Counted from the stretch's first letter, positions 50,549-59,274 are shown. The stretch is 64,000 bases of DNA from Alkalicoccus daliensis (GCF_900103955.1 NZ_FNIL01000002.1:268485-332484), one strand, 5' to 3'. Notes: a model not told the origin generated them from the letters alone. Numbers and translations are program-made.

Positions 50549-50680
50549 TTACTTCTCCTCCTTTCAAACATGAACTCTCTGCTGTATTTCCTTAAAAAAA
50601 TAAATTACCGGATGTATATCATGCAGATGATGGGAGACCACTGCAGTTCCTACTTTTCTAAAGGTTGAAATTAAATTCGC

Positions 50681-51407
50681 CTACTTGTTTAATATAATTT
50701 CAACTAACTTACTTTCTCCCCAAAAATATGGAACGTATACTTTATCAAATGAAGATACTTTATTTCTTTCTCTTCTTAATAATAATTCCTTGAAGTTATT
50801 TATATCTGCTTCATCAGCCATAAATGAATAAATGTATAAATTCATTTCTTTGAATTGTTTGTACGTAATAGATTTTTTTTGCTTTTTCCTCATACATTTC
50901 TAACATCATATTAGGAATATTACCAGTCCATTGAGCAGGCGGAATCACCCATTGTACAATTCCTTTGCTATCCAGTTTATATTGATAGTGTGAATATGCA
51001 GTTAGATATATTAGTTCTTTATCTTTAAAATTACACAATTGCTCAATAGAAGTTAAAGGGATTGCTTTGTTGTTACTATTCACATAAGGATTATCCTCTA
51101 ATAAATCATCAAATATAAAATTAATTTGCGTCTTATTTTGACGATTTAAATGTTTTTTATTGTGGCCAGCTGGATAAGACGTACATTGAGTCATCTTTAG
51201 AAAATTTAAAAAAGGCTTCCCGATAAGATTCCCGAAAATTATATTTTCATGAAATTCTGCAGTAACTACCTCTACACCAATATCATTAACATTATCCTGT
51301 ATATCGGGTCTGTCACTATTTTTAGCGTGCGCATACTTTTCAAAATCGTATGATTTTAGTGTTTCTAAAGCATTTAGTTCAAGAGCATCATTCTGAAAGT
51401 TAAACAC
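50681..51407 (-). pseudogene. Possible nuclease-like protein, frameshifted at an A8 tract
   Basis: GTG 51407 after GGCAGGTGA starts a protein of about 240 residues. At an A8 tract (plus-strand T8, 50873-50880) the frame ends early (stop 50814). Dropping one A joins it to a second frame with matching protein-like sequence (Lys-Gln-Phe-Lys-Glu-Met-Asn-Leu-Tyr-Ile-Tyr-Ser-Phe-Met-Ala-Asp-Glu) ending at 50681. Residues about 33-50 read Arg-Pro-Asp-Ile-Gln-Asp...Ile-Gly-Val-Glu-Val, which recalls a PD-(D/E)xK nuclease core, but this is only a motif-level resemblance. Confidence 0.5.
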
Positions 51408-51660
51408 TGTATCACCTGCCTGCCTTGGAATACAAAAAATTCCCGACACTGAAATTCAATTTATAAATACAGGACAATTTTAGCATATTGTTAAAAAGAA
51501 AAACTTTTTTGCAAACGCTTGAAATCGAGTCTGTGTATTTCATCCCTAAAACTTCAATTCTTCCGTACACGAAAGCTAGTGCAGGGGAGCTGACTTATCT
51601 TAGAGCTATGTAAAAGCATAGGCATATATATTAATTGGAAGTAAAGTTTCAATGCAAAAA

Positions 51661-51703
51661 ACACCGGATACCGAAAGAAGGCTCTCTTTCCGGTACCCGG
51701 TGT
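51661..51703 (-). terminator. Terminator of the small membrane protein gene
   Basis: ACACCGG (51661-51667) and CCGGTGT (51697-51703) with inner TACCGAAAGA/TCTTTCCGGTA pairing; on the minus strand it runs into a T run. Confidence 0.75.
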
Positions 51704-51707
51704 GCAG

Positions 51708-51890
51708 TTAAAGTTCTTTTTTCTCTGTTGTTTCTACCTCTTCAGGCGGGTCCCGATGATTTCTCGATCGAAGCATACCTGTTCCTTTGAGGAAAATAGT
51801 CATCGCGGCAAGGGAAACAGCAGACAGCATCAACACGCTCAGCGTAACAACGGATATTTCCCAATAAGCAGAGGAAAGGACGGTAGTCAT
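51708..51890 (-). CDS. 60-residue single-helix membrane protein
   Basis: ATG 51890 follows AAGGATGTGATC. One hydrophobic helix (about 12-35) is followed by a charged cytoplasmic tail rich in Arg, Glu and Lys. It ends just before a strong terminator. Not recognised. Confidence 0.5.
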   Translation of the reverse strand: MTTVLSSAYWEISVVTLSVLMLSAVSLAAMTIFLKGTGMLRSRNHRDPPEEVETTEKKEL

Positions 51891-52166
51891 AAGATCACAT
51901 CCTTGATTTTCATTCGCGTGGATGAAAATATGCGTCTTTCTTTATCTATTCCCTGAAAAAGCCAGGACTAACCGCGGAGGTATCTACTTTTTTGAAAGAG
52001 TGAGATAACTTAAAAATTCTTATTAAACTCTGGAAATCCTGGTTGAAAAATGACCTCACATAATATGTACAAGTTTGTCCTGCCATATTTAGGGAACAAA
52101 TTTTATAAGAGAAGTATAGTTTTTTTAGTTGAATACTTTCAGCTTGATATAAGAAAGGAGTCAAAA

Positions 52167-52235
52167 ATGATACGCAATATTGTCTTTTATCTGATTATAA
52201 TTCTAATAATAATAGCTGTTTTTCAGTTCATATAA
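52167..52235 (+). CDS. 22-residue hydrophobic microprotein
   Basis: ATG 52167 follows AAGAAAGGAGTCAAAA at ideal spacing. Met-Ile-Arg-Asn then an almost pure Ile/Leu/Val/Phe helix. It lies 47 bp before the next lipoprotein gene on the same strand. It may be a small membrane peptide; too short to assign. Confidence 0.45.
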   Translation: MIRNIVFYLIIILIIIAVFQFI

Positions 52236-52282
52236 GCTGCTCTTTTAAGATACTTAAAAATAATACCTGGGAGGTTTTTAAT

Positions 52283-53380
52283 ATTAAAAAATATGCAGCG
52301 TTTCCTTTTGCAGCAATGTTAATTTTTTCTGCCTGCGGCAATAATGATGAGCAGGATACCAATAACTCTCCGGAAAGTAATGAAGCAGAAGAGAATACAG
52401 CAGAAAACAATAGCGCCACAGAAGACGCTGAGGACGTGGATAATACGGCAGGCGGTGAAGAAGAGGGTAGCAGCAGTATCGGAAATAATGAGAACGAAAA
52501 TAATGTAAATGAGACGAATCAAGCAAATAATAATCAAAATACGAACAATGATATAAATGAAGAAAATGAAGCTGACAACAGTATTGCAAACAAAGAGAAT
52601 ACAGAAGATGAGGAAGCAGACAGCGAAGACGAAGTGGAATACGCCCCGGAAGATGAAGGAGAAGAGCGGGAGGCTGTGACTGCGAAAGAAGATAATTATA
52701 TGCAGGACGGCACGTTTACCGGCGGGGAAGTAACCGATGGAAAAAGTGTTGGTGCTATTGATCACGGCATTCATGAGGAGTATGAAAGACTTGTTCTTGA
52801 TATTTACGATGGCTCTTACCAAGAGCTTGAGGGGCCTGCAGATATACCGAATCACTTTGAAGTATCAAAAGAAGCATATCCGGAGCGTCTCGTATATACA
52901 TTGAGCGGGATCCGCGGCCAGCCGGAGGAGATACCAGACCTTTCGAACATGAATTATTTTTACCACATGGATATCATTCCATTATTTGATGATGCCACAA
53001 TACAATTCGCTGTTTATTTGCAGGAGTCGATTGAATTTGAAGTATTCGAAATGCATGAGCCAGCGAAAATTGTTACGGACGTCCGGCCGGAAGAAGAGAT
53101 GCAGGAGTATAAAGCAGTGTATTCTCTAAGAACGGCTTCTATTCCACAGGATGGTGATATAGAGGATATCCAAAGACGGGAGTTTGAATTAGGAGAAAGA
53201 GATGCAGTTAATGTGCGGACTTTACACTCCGAGGACAAAACCTTAACAGTGGAAGAAGGATATTATCAAACGTTAGAAGAAGCGGAAGAGAGAAAAGCTG
53301 AACTGGAGAACGAGGAACTGGATTTTGAGCTTCACATTGAAGAGCGGGGGATGCATGGCCTCCCTGAGAATATTGAATAA
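52283..53380 (+). CDS. Large acidic lipoprotein with an ATT start
   Basis: ATT 52283 lies 8 bases after GGGAGG (52269-52274) and gives a standard lipoprotein signal: Met-Lys-Lys-Tyr start, hydrophobic core, Phe-Ser-Ala-Cys lipobox (Cys about 18). The first ATG (52316) is inside the hydrophobic core and would leave no basic start. After the Cys comes a linker of about 110 residues made mostly of Asn, Glu and Asp, then a domain of about 240 residues (Tyr-Glu-Arg-Leu-Val-Leu-Asp-Ile-Tyr). That domain has strand repeats and a C-terminal SPOR-like stretch (Tyr-Tyr-Gln-Thr-Leu-Glu-Glu-Ala-Glu). Function unknown. Confidence 0.65.
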   Translation: MKKYAAFPFAAMLIFSACGNNDEQDTNNSPESNEAEENTAENNSATEDAEDVDNTAGGEEEGSSSIGNNENENNVNETNQANNNQNTNNDINEENEADNSIANKENTEDEEADSEDEVEYAPEDEGEEREAVTAKEDNYMQDGTFTGGEVTDGKSVGAIDHGIHEEYERLVLDIYDGSYQELEGPADIPNHFEVSKEAYPERLVYTLSGIRGQPEEIPDLSNMNYFYHMDIIPLFDDATIQFAVYLQESIEFEVFEMHEPAKIVTDVRPEEEMQEYKAVYSLRTASIPQDGDIEDIQRREFELGERDAVNVRTLHSEDKTLTVEEGYYQTLEEAEERKAELENEELDFELHIEERGMHGLPENIE

Positions 53381-53458
53381 TAGTTGTTTTATCTGTTTTA
53401 AAGCATTAATTTATGATTGGGAATTATGCAGCAGTGCATAAGGATGTTGAGAAATAAC

Positions 53459-53505
53459 GAAAGAGCCTGTGCTGATAAAAAAATTTTATCAGCACAGGCT
53501 CTTTC
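53459..53505. terminator. 22-bp perfect hairpin
   Basis: Arms 53459-53480 and 53484-53505 are exact inverted copies with a 3-base loop (GAAAGAGCCTGTGCTGATAAAA and its complement are each 22 bases; only the ends matter: GAAAGAGCC...GGCTCTTTC). It ends the lipoprotein gene and the minus-strand gene 53556-53753. Confidence 0.8.
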
Positions 53506-53555
53506 TTCGGGAAGTTACATGGGTTTATCATCAATAGTTTTTCTTTTATTAGAAT

Positions 53556-53753
53556 TTATTCCACGAAGTAACTGGAACCTAAATGCTGCACTGATTGATT
53601 ATAAAAATCAATTTTATCTATATAAAGTGCCATTAATTCATGTGATTTTTCATCAGAAAGAGAAAATTCATGAACCATTGTATAATGCATCCCCTGAACA
53701 AAATACTTTTTATCAGGACTCCTCTTTTGCTGATTACGTAATTTACTCGCCAA
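53556..53753 (-). CDS. 65-residue basic hypothetical protein
   Basis: TTG 53753 follows AAAGGAGGGATCT. The product begins basic (Lys-Leu-Arg-Asn-Gln-Gln-Lys-Arg), has no membrane helix and ends in a helix with Ser-Asp-Glu-Lys-Ser-His-Glu-Leu-Met-Ala-Leu-Tyr, faintly like the Spo0E-type phosphatase helix. I do not assign it. It is terminated by the 22-bp hairpin. Confidence 0.5.
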   Translation of the reverse strand: MASKLRNQQKRSPDKKYFVQGMHYTMVHEFSLSDEKSHELMALYIDKIDFYNQSVQHLGSSYFVE

Positions 53754-53836
53754 GAAGATCCCTCCTTTAAGGATATTCTTTTAAAGATAAGACAGCTTTG
53801 GCTATATTCCTATCTTTAGGTTTCATAAAACGAGTG

Positions 53837-53935
53837 ATGGATATTTCGAACATAATGTCCGAGGTGTCGATGCCAGATGATATATTAATGGAAGAAAGAT
53901 TTCTGGATATCAAAAAAGAAGCCGATAACTGCTAA
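53837..53935 (+). pseudogene. 3' relic of an unknown gene
   Basis: The frame is open from about 53772 to TAA 53933 and reads protein-like (Ile-Met-Ser-Glu-Val-Ser-Met-Pro-Asp-Asp-Ile-Leu-Met-Glu-Glu-Arg). No ribosome binding site; ATG 53837 is the first ATG. Probably a C-terminal fragment. Confidence 0.3.
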
Positions 53936-53983
53936 TGAAATAAAAAATCTCCGTTGGAATAGCTGCCTTAAAATTCATTTGAT

Positions 53984-54421
53984 CTAAACTATCTCTACAT
54001 ACAAAGTATAGGAGGCGGATTTTGCTAAATCACCTTCCCATTCTGCTGAAATTTCAAATATATACGTTCCAGGATCTTCGGGAAAAGTGACCTCATTATT
54101 TACTGCGTTCAATTCAGATATTGGCTCATTCTCACTCCATTCCTGGATACTTATACTTGGATCAGAACCGTCATCAAATACAATTGTTCCAATGGAGCCG
54201 CCATCAACTTCCGTCCGCTCCAACTCTTCAGATTGGACTAATTGCGGTGGTATATCATACTCTGCAGCACCCTCTGTCCAGTGGTAAGAACCACGAAAGG
54301 TGGATATTTCCGTATCGTCATTCACTACAACTTCTGCTTCCGGCGGCTCTGTATTGCAGCCGGAAAGGATGGTCGCGAAAATCAACAGTAATACTATCAT
54401 TTTTTCTCCGGACATAACCAT
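53984..54421 (-). CDS. Small lipoprotein
   Basis: ATG 54421 lies 8 bases after TAGGAGGG; a TTG at 54427 is in frame. The 145-residue precursor has lipobox Leu-Ser-Gly-Cys (Cys about 22). The mature domain of about 120 residues is acidic and beta-rich with Gly-Thr-Tyr-Ile-Phe-Glu-Ile-Ser-Ala-Glu-Trp near the end, an immunoglobulin-like closing strand pattern. Unknown function. Confidence 0.65.
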   Translation of the reverse strand: MVMSGEKMIVLLLIFATILSGCNTEPPEAEVVVNDDTEISTFRGSYHWTEGAAEYDIPPQLVQSEELERTEVDGGSIGTIVFDDGSDPSISIQEWSENEPISELNAVNNEVTFPEDPGTYIFEISAEWEGDLAKSASYTLYVEIV

Positions 54422-54601
54422 GTTCAATCCCTCCTAAGCTCTTAAAGGACTCCATATTATGGATTTTACCATATCAAAAACGTTAAGATTCAACATGGGA
54501 TTTTCTGGTATTGAAAGTTGTGCTTTATTATTAACTTTTAGAGAGACTGGAAAAATATAATCATAGTAGCTGCGGAGGCAGTTTTAGAATATGTTAAGAA
54601 A

Positions 54602-55063
54602 TTAAAGGTGTAGTTTTAGCCCTTGATGCGTAGCTTTAAATCCTAATTTTTCATAAAATCTTAGTGCATCGGGTCTTGCTTTATCAGTTGTGAGCTGAAC
54701 TAAATGACAGCCTCGTTCTTTTGTGCGTTGGATTGCCCATTGGATTAGTTCTGTACCTGTTCCTTTTCCTCTTGCAGCGGCTGAAGTTCTGACTCCTTCG
54801 ATTGTCGCTCTCCACCCACCTTGGTATGTGAGATAAGGTATGTAAGTAATCTGCAGCACCGCAAGCAATTCATCTTCATAACAAGCGATCACCAACTCAT
54901 TATTTGGATCCGCAGTAATAGCATCAAATGCTTTCACATAATTGCTGGGGAGGGGATGCTCATACCGCTCCCGCTTATTTCCTAATTCGTCATCTGCAAG
55001 CATTGCAATGATTCCATCCAAGTCTTTTTTCTCTGCTAATTTAAACATTAACGATTCACCCAT
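54602..55063 (-). CDS. GNAT family N-acetyltransferase
   Basis: ATG 55063 follows AAAAGGAGAGATTTT. The 153-residue enzyme has Leu-Ala-Val-Leu-Gln-Ile-Thr-Tyr-Ile-Pro, motif A Val-Arg-Thr-Ser-Ala-Ala-Ala-Arg-Gly-Lys-Gly-Thr-Gly-Thr-Glu-Leu (about 91-106) and motif B Leu-Arg-Phe-Tyr-Glu-Lys-Leu-Gly-Phe (about 134-142). Substrate unknown; cytoplasmic. Confidence 0.85.
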   Translation of the reverse strand: MGESLMFKLAEKKDLDGIIAMLADDELGNKRERYEHPLPSNYVKAFDAITADPNNELVIACYEDELLAVLQITYIPYLTYQGGWRATIEGVRTSAAARGKGTGTELIQWAIQRTKERGCHLVQLTTDKARPDALRFYEKLGFKATHQGLKLHL

Positions 55064-55133
55064 AAAATCTCTCCTTTTATGATTACAGTTTCATAATTTG
55101 TTGATGGATTTTCTCCATAAGGCTCACTGCACC

Positions 55134-56330
55134 TCAAACGGATTTTACAGATCTTCTCACTCTGAAATAGTAAGCCCAGGCCCGCAGAATAAGAATCAAA
55201 AACATACTTATAGCGATAGGATAGACGGTAGTATTGAACCGTTCGATCCCTGAAAGTGAAAAATACCCCTGCTCCAGTACAGCTGGAAGCATAAACGAAA
55301 AGAAATTTAAGCTGAATATAATCACAATCGGAGCGAACATCAGCGTATACAGTCTGGAAACTTTCATTGCTGCCCGTTTCTTGCTTTCGGGATCATCATA
55401 GATGGCAGGCTTCTCTTCTTCCTCTGTATAACCTTTTCTCCATATGGACCATTGCTGCCAGTTCATTCCTGAAACATATACGCGTTCCCAGCCTGCTTCA
55501 CGGTGAAAAGCATGAGCGCTTTTATCCGCTCTTCCTTCAAAAATCGCGCTGTAGGCATACAGCTGCTTATCGGATCTCTCAAATTGAAACTTAAATCCTC
55601 CTGTATAGACATGGATCAAGTGCCAGCCTGACTGCTCTTTCTCTTCCAGCCATTTTACCAGTTTATCGGGTGCATATATCCATCCGAATTTATATTTGGT
55701 CTGCCGTTCGCTGGATCCGGCTTGGGGTGTATCTGGGGCCTCTTGTACAGTATAAGAAGGGGAACTTTCCTCAGACAAACGTTTTGCTTCTTTTTTCAGG
55801 GTGAGAAGAGAGTAGATTCCTATCAGCGTTACAGCAATCTGAACGGCGAACACAATATATGTAAAAATCCACATCGGACTTTCCACGCGGGTTACTTCAA
55901 TCGGTCCGCTGCTTAAATAAAGAGGAAGCAGTATGCCGGCCTGCACCGTCATAGTAAATATAAGAAAGAGAAAATAAATCCACCAGCATGTTTCAATTTT
56001 ACCGTTTCTTGCTTCCAAACCATCACGAACGATGGATGTTTTTACGTCTTCTTTTGGTTTGGAGTTTCCATACACTGCCCATTTTCGCTGTGCAGTCAAC
56101 ACCTGCCAGCTGTCTTCCTCCAGTGCTTTTGGCAGAGGATGCTGGCGGGTGCGGTCAAATGAGACAGCGAATGTTTCCTGTAAAGATGACTCATCTTTAA
56201 AAGTAAAGCGGCTTAATTTCGGCTGAAAATGTGTAAGCGTGAACCCCTTTTCCGCCATTTCTCCGAGCCACTGCTCCGTTCGCTGTATGTGAAAGCTCCA
56301 AAAAGGTTTCCAAATATGTTTTTTACTCAT
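55134..56330 (-). CDS. Protein with two DUF2812 domains and membrane helices
   Basis: A 398-residue protein. Two similar soluble modules (about 8-75 and 215-295, each with Trp-Leu-Glu/Gly and a Gly-x-x-Leu-x-His motif followed by a Phe-x-Phe strand) are each followed by a pair of helices (about 118-170 and 325-390). It starts 8 bp inside the PadR gene, so the two are translationally coupled. DUF2812 genes are often paired with PadR regulators; the role is unknown, perhaps membrane stress. Confidence 0.8.
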   Translation of the reverse strand: MSKKHIWKPFWSFHIQRTEQWLGEMAEKGFTLTHFQPKLSRFTFKDESSLQETFAVSFDRTRQHPLPKALEEDSWQVLTAQRKWAVYGNSKPKEDVKTSIVRDGLEARNGKIETCWWIYFLFLIFTMTVQAGILLPLYLSSGPIEVTRVESPMWIFTYIVFAVQIAVTLIGIYSLLTLKKEAKRLSEESSPSYTVQEAPDTPQAGSSERQTKYKFGWIYAPDKLVKWLEEKEQSGWHLIHVYTGGFKFQFERSDKQLYAYSAIFEGRADKSAHAFHREAGWERVYVSGMNWQQWSIWRKGYTEEEEKPAIYDDPESKKRAAMKVSRLYTLMFAPIVIIFSLNFFSFMLPAVLEQGYFSLSGIERFNTTVYPIAISMFLILILRAWAYYFRVRRSVKSV

Positions 56331-56664
56331 TTATATCCCCCCAGTGTGCCATTGCATTTGTATACAACTCTTCCAGCCTTGTCTTTTCTTTCTGAAGAAC
56401 CGTTTTACCGAGCTCGGTAATCTCATACGTCTTTTTTCGTTCTTCATTTGCGTAGACGACGATTAAATGATCCTTCAGCATCTTGGTAATCGTCCCGTAA
56501 ATTGTGCCGGATCCCAGCTTCAAGCGGCCGGAGGTAATCGATTCTACATATTTAACGATCCCATAACCGTGCTGCGGCTGCTTAAACAAACTTAATAAAA
56601 TATAAAAAGCAGTTTCGGACATAGGCACGTACTTTTTAATCACTTTATCAGCAGGTGCTGTCAT
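56323..56664 (-). CDS. PadR family transcriptional regulator
   Basis: A 113-residue winged-helix protein. Met-Ser-Glu-Thr-Ala-Phe-Tyr-Ile-Leu-Leu-Ser-Leu...His-Gly-Tyr-Gly-Ile-Val (about 14-38), Leu-Gly-Ser-Gly-Thr-Ile-Tyr-Gly-Thr-Ile-Thr-Lys-Met (recognition helix, about 51-63) and Arg-Lys-Lys-Thr-Tyr-Glu-Ile-Thr-Glu-Leu-Gly. The palindromes at 56683-56695 and 56713-56731 lie just upstream and suggest autorepression of the PadR-DUF2812 operon. Confidence 0.88.
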   Translation of the reverse strand: MTAPADKVIKKYVPMSETAFYILLSLFKQPQHGYGIVKYVESITSGRLKLGSGTIYGTITKMLKDHLIVVYANEERKKTYEITELGKTVLQKEKTRLEELYTNAMAHWGDINE

Positions 56665-56682
56665 ATCCTTCCTCCTCTGTAT

Positions 56683-56731
56683 AATACAGTGTATTTTATG
56701 TCATGACGTGAGTATATCACATCGTGATATA
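56683..56731. promoter_or_regulatory. Two palindromes upstream of padR
   Basis: AATACAGTGTATT (56683-56695, perfect around the central G) and TATATCAC-ATC-GTGATATA (56713-56731). Either could be the PadR operator. The rest of the gap up to 57084 is AT-rich with no gene. Confidence 0.6.
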
Positions 56732-57084
56732 TAGAACAATGTAGTATTCGTAATTCTTCGTTCATCGTCTGACTGTAATGTAATTAATAGAACAAGCAGC
56801 GTTAGACGATATACCATATTATTGGTAAGGTGTATTAAAGAGCACAACTAGTAACCGCCTGCAGGATTTTCTGATGAATATGATTGAATGAAATAAATAC
56901 TTCCAAATGATTCGAAAAAACACGATATGAAATTTGAACATTCTTTCGAGAAAATTCCTTAAAACAATAGATTTCTTTTCGCTTTTCCGCAAGAACATCC
57001 GACTTTCAGGAAAGAAAAATGTAATTCATCAAACAATCGAAAAACAAACAAGAAGTTTTAACATAAGAAAGGACGTTTAATCAA

Positions 57085-57657
57085 ATGTTAAAAAGATTTT
57101 TGTCTAGAGTGTGGGTATCAATATTAATATCAAGTGCCCGCTTCGTAACGTATACGCTTGTAAGGAAGAAACATGTGAACGATAGAAAGAAAAAGCCTTA
57201 TAAAGAAACTGTCAGAACTATGAAGTTTCTGGGAGAAATGCTGATAAAATCGAAACAGTTGAACGAAGATTTTTCCCAGGGACCTGAACCGATACGCACA
57301 GAAGCAGGGAGGAGACTGTTATTTGCTTTTATATTGCAGAGGGACAGACGCGAAGAGGAAGACTTTTATCTATACGCTGCTCAGGAGTGGATGAAGGATG
57401 TATATAAGCAGAGCATAAGAGCTTCGATTCTATTTTTCTTTCTCAACTTCAGTTTATATATAAGTGCCATTGGGCTCACTCGAGTTGTCGGGGAGATTGA
57501 AGGAATTCCAGCACTGCTCCTATTTACTCTCAGTATATTGTTTTCTTTCCTCGGCTTTTATCTTGCGCTGCTGGGAAAGAACTGGAAGAAAGGTGCCATG
57601 ATAGGTATACATGCAATTATCTTATATCAGTTTACCTACTTTCTGAACGTAATTTAA
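57085..57657 (+). CDS. Membrane protein with cytoplasmic N-terminal half
   Basis: ATG 57085 follows AAGAAAGGACG. The 190-residue product has a basic soluble part (to about 105) and hydrophobic helices at about 110-132, 140-165 and 170-188. No family recognised. Confidence 0.55.
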   Translation: MLKRFLSRVWVSILISSARFVTYTLVRKKHVNDRKKKPYKETVRTMKFLGEMLIKSKQLNEDFSQGPEPIRTEAGRRLLFAFILQRDRREEEDFYLYAAQEWMKDVYKQSIRASILFFFLNFSLYISAIGLTRVVGEIEGIPALLLFTLSILFSFLGFYLALLGKNWKKGAMIGIHAIILYQFTYFLNVI

Positions 57658-57834
57658 TAACAGCTGGACTTACTGTTGTTGAAAAAAGTAAAGATAGGAC
57701 ACACAGAATTATTACACTCTTTAAAAATTTGATAAAAACGCCTAACGTAAATGCTATGGTAAAGTAATTTATAACCAATGTAAGCACTTTCTTGAAATGA
57801 AGTTTTAATTTAGCAGTTAAATGGAGGTTTTAAT

Positions 57835-58116
57835 TTGGGAAAATCAATGATAAAAAAAATTATCATTTTTGATTTGCTACTTATTTTTATATTTACGGTT
57901 GGATATGTTTTTATAGAGTATTTTTCTGGTATAGCTCATGGACAGGATTTGCTACTACTACTATTAGTAACTGTCATGGGGTCAATTTCTTTTACTAGCA
58001 AAGCTCTTGTTTGGGTAGTTGTTAATGGGGAAATCAATAAAGCGATAGGAATGCATGCTTCGTCTTTCATCTTCTTAGCATTATTTTTTTATGTTTTAGT
58101 ATCTATGCTGAAATAA
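57835..58116 (+). CDS. Small three-helix membrane protein
   Basis: TTG 57835 follows ATGGAGGTTTTAA. The 93 residues form helices at about 6-28, 36-60 and 70-92. Not recognised. Confidence 0.55.
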   Translation: MGKSMIKKIIIFDLLLIFIFTVGYVFIEYFSGIAHGQDLLLLLLVTVMGSISFTSKALVWVVVNGEINKAIGMHASSFIFLALFFYVLVSMLK

Positions 58117-58128
58117 TGCTTCTTATCT

Positions 58129-58296
58129 ATGTGGCCGTGGGTTAAAAATCACCTACTAAGTGCCAGCGTAGGGAGAGCTATTTTCGTTTATAAGTGCCTT
58201 CTACTTCTTGTAGAGGATATTAGAGAACCCTTTACACTGAAGATTCTGAGGAGCGACCAGGTCGAGGAATTCATTTTGAACTTAGAAAAAGAATAA
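58129..58296 (+). pseudogene. Probable C-terminal relic of a membrane or PH-like protein
   Basis: A 55-codon frame from ATG 58129 lacks a ribosome binding site. Its end (Pro-Phe-Thr-Leu-Lys-Ile-Leu-Arg-Ser-Asp-Gln-Val-Glu-Glu-Phe-Ile) has the look of a bacterial PH-like C-terminus. Nothing else is seen in the gap 58117-58480. Confidence 0.3.
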
Positions 58297-58480
58297 AAAT
58301 ATCGTTTTAAAAAGAATGAAACCATCGACAGGACGATGAAACAGAAATGCAGGTTAAAACTAAAAACCAGCCTTACAAACAAAAGTGTTCTATTTTTAGA
58401 TTAATCGATCGGACTTAATTTTTTGGTTATATTCACGAATGGTATAATAAATAAACCAAATTAAAACGAGGTGAGCTTAG

Positions 58481-59203
58481 TTGAGCAGAGTAGAGCAGCG
58501 TACAAAATTAGATTTAGATCGCATTATTTTTATCGGCAGGACCTTCGAAGAATATTTAGATATGTTTTTGCTTTCTGCGGAGGAACTGCAGGGGAAGAAG
58601 ATCCTGGATTGTCCCGCAGGAGCCTGTTCATTTACCGCCGCAGGGAACAAAGCAGGTTTTCAGGTTACAGCCTGTGACATTGCATATGATCATTCGCCTG
58701 AAGATTTAAAGAACAAAGGACTGGAAGATATACGCCATGCAATGGAACATATGGAGAAAGCAAAAAACAATTACTGTTGGGATTACTTCAGTAATATAAA
58801 CAAACTGAAAAGTCACCGGCTGCGCGCACTGAAAGACTGCACGGACGATATGAAAGAAGCAGCAAACCGTTATGTGCCGGTGACACTCCCTGAGCTTCCC
58901 TTCAACAACGAAGAATTCGACCTTATTCTGTCTGCACATTTTCTTTTTATGTACGCTGACAGATTAGATTATCAGTTTCATCTGGAAACGCTGCAGGAGT
59001 TATTGAGAGTATGCAGAGAGGAAGTCCGAATTTTTCCTTTAGTCGATTTGGAAGGAAAACGTTATGAGCATTTAGATGAAGTTATCAGTTTTCTAGCTGG
59101 TCAAGGATATCAAGTGGAAGAAGTGAAAGTGCGGTATGAATTCCAGCGAAATGCTAATGCTATGTTGAAGATTATAAAAGGCTCACAGGAAAGAGGACAA
59201 TGA
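58481..59203 (+). CDS. SAM-dependent methyltransferase
   Basis: TTG 58481 follows ACGAGGTGAGC. The 240-residue protein has class I methyltransferase motif I with an unusual Asp-Cys-Pro-Ala-Gly-Ala-Cys-Ser-Phe (about 43-51) and motif II Cys-Asp-Ile-Ala-Tyr. It then reads Leu-Pro-Phe-Asn-Asn-Glu-Glu-Phe-Asp-Leu-Ile-Leu-Ser-Ala-His-Phe-Leu-Phe (motif IV). Similar proteins are annotated as methyltransferases of unknown substrate. The terminator hairpin begins inside its last codons. Confidence 0.75.
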   Translation: MSRVEQRTKLDLDRIIFIGRTFEEYLDMFLLSAEELQGKKILDCPAGACSFTAAGNKAGFQVTACDIAYDHSPEDLKNKGLEDIRHAMEHMEKAKNNYCWDYFSNINKLKSHRLRALKDCTDDMKEAANRYVPVTLPELPFNNEEFDLILSAHFLFMYADRLDYQFHLETLQELLRVCREEVRIFPLVDLEGKRYEHLDEVISFLAGQGYQVEEVKVRYEFQRNANAMLKIIKGSQERGQ

Positions 59204-59227
59204 AAAACGTTGTTCTCTTTCTTTTTT
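59189..59227 (+). terminator. Terminator overlapping the methyltransferase stop
   Basis: GAAAGAGGACAA (59189-59200) and TTGTTCTCTTTC (59210-59221), then TTTTTT. The stop TGA lies between the arms. Confidence 0.8.
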
Positions 59228-59274
59228 AATTTATTTAAACGAACGATTTTGCTAAAAAAGATTTTTTTAATTTG

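Noticed and set aside
53556..53753. Spo0E-like phosphatase
   Set aside because: Only a faint helix resemblance; the Ser-x-x-x-Asp signature of Spo0E-type proteins is not present.
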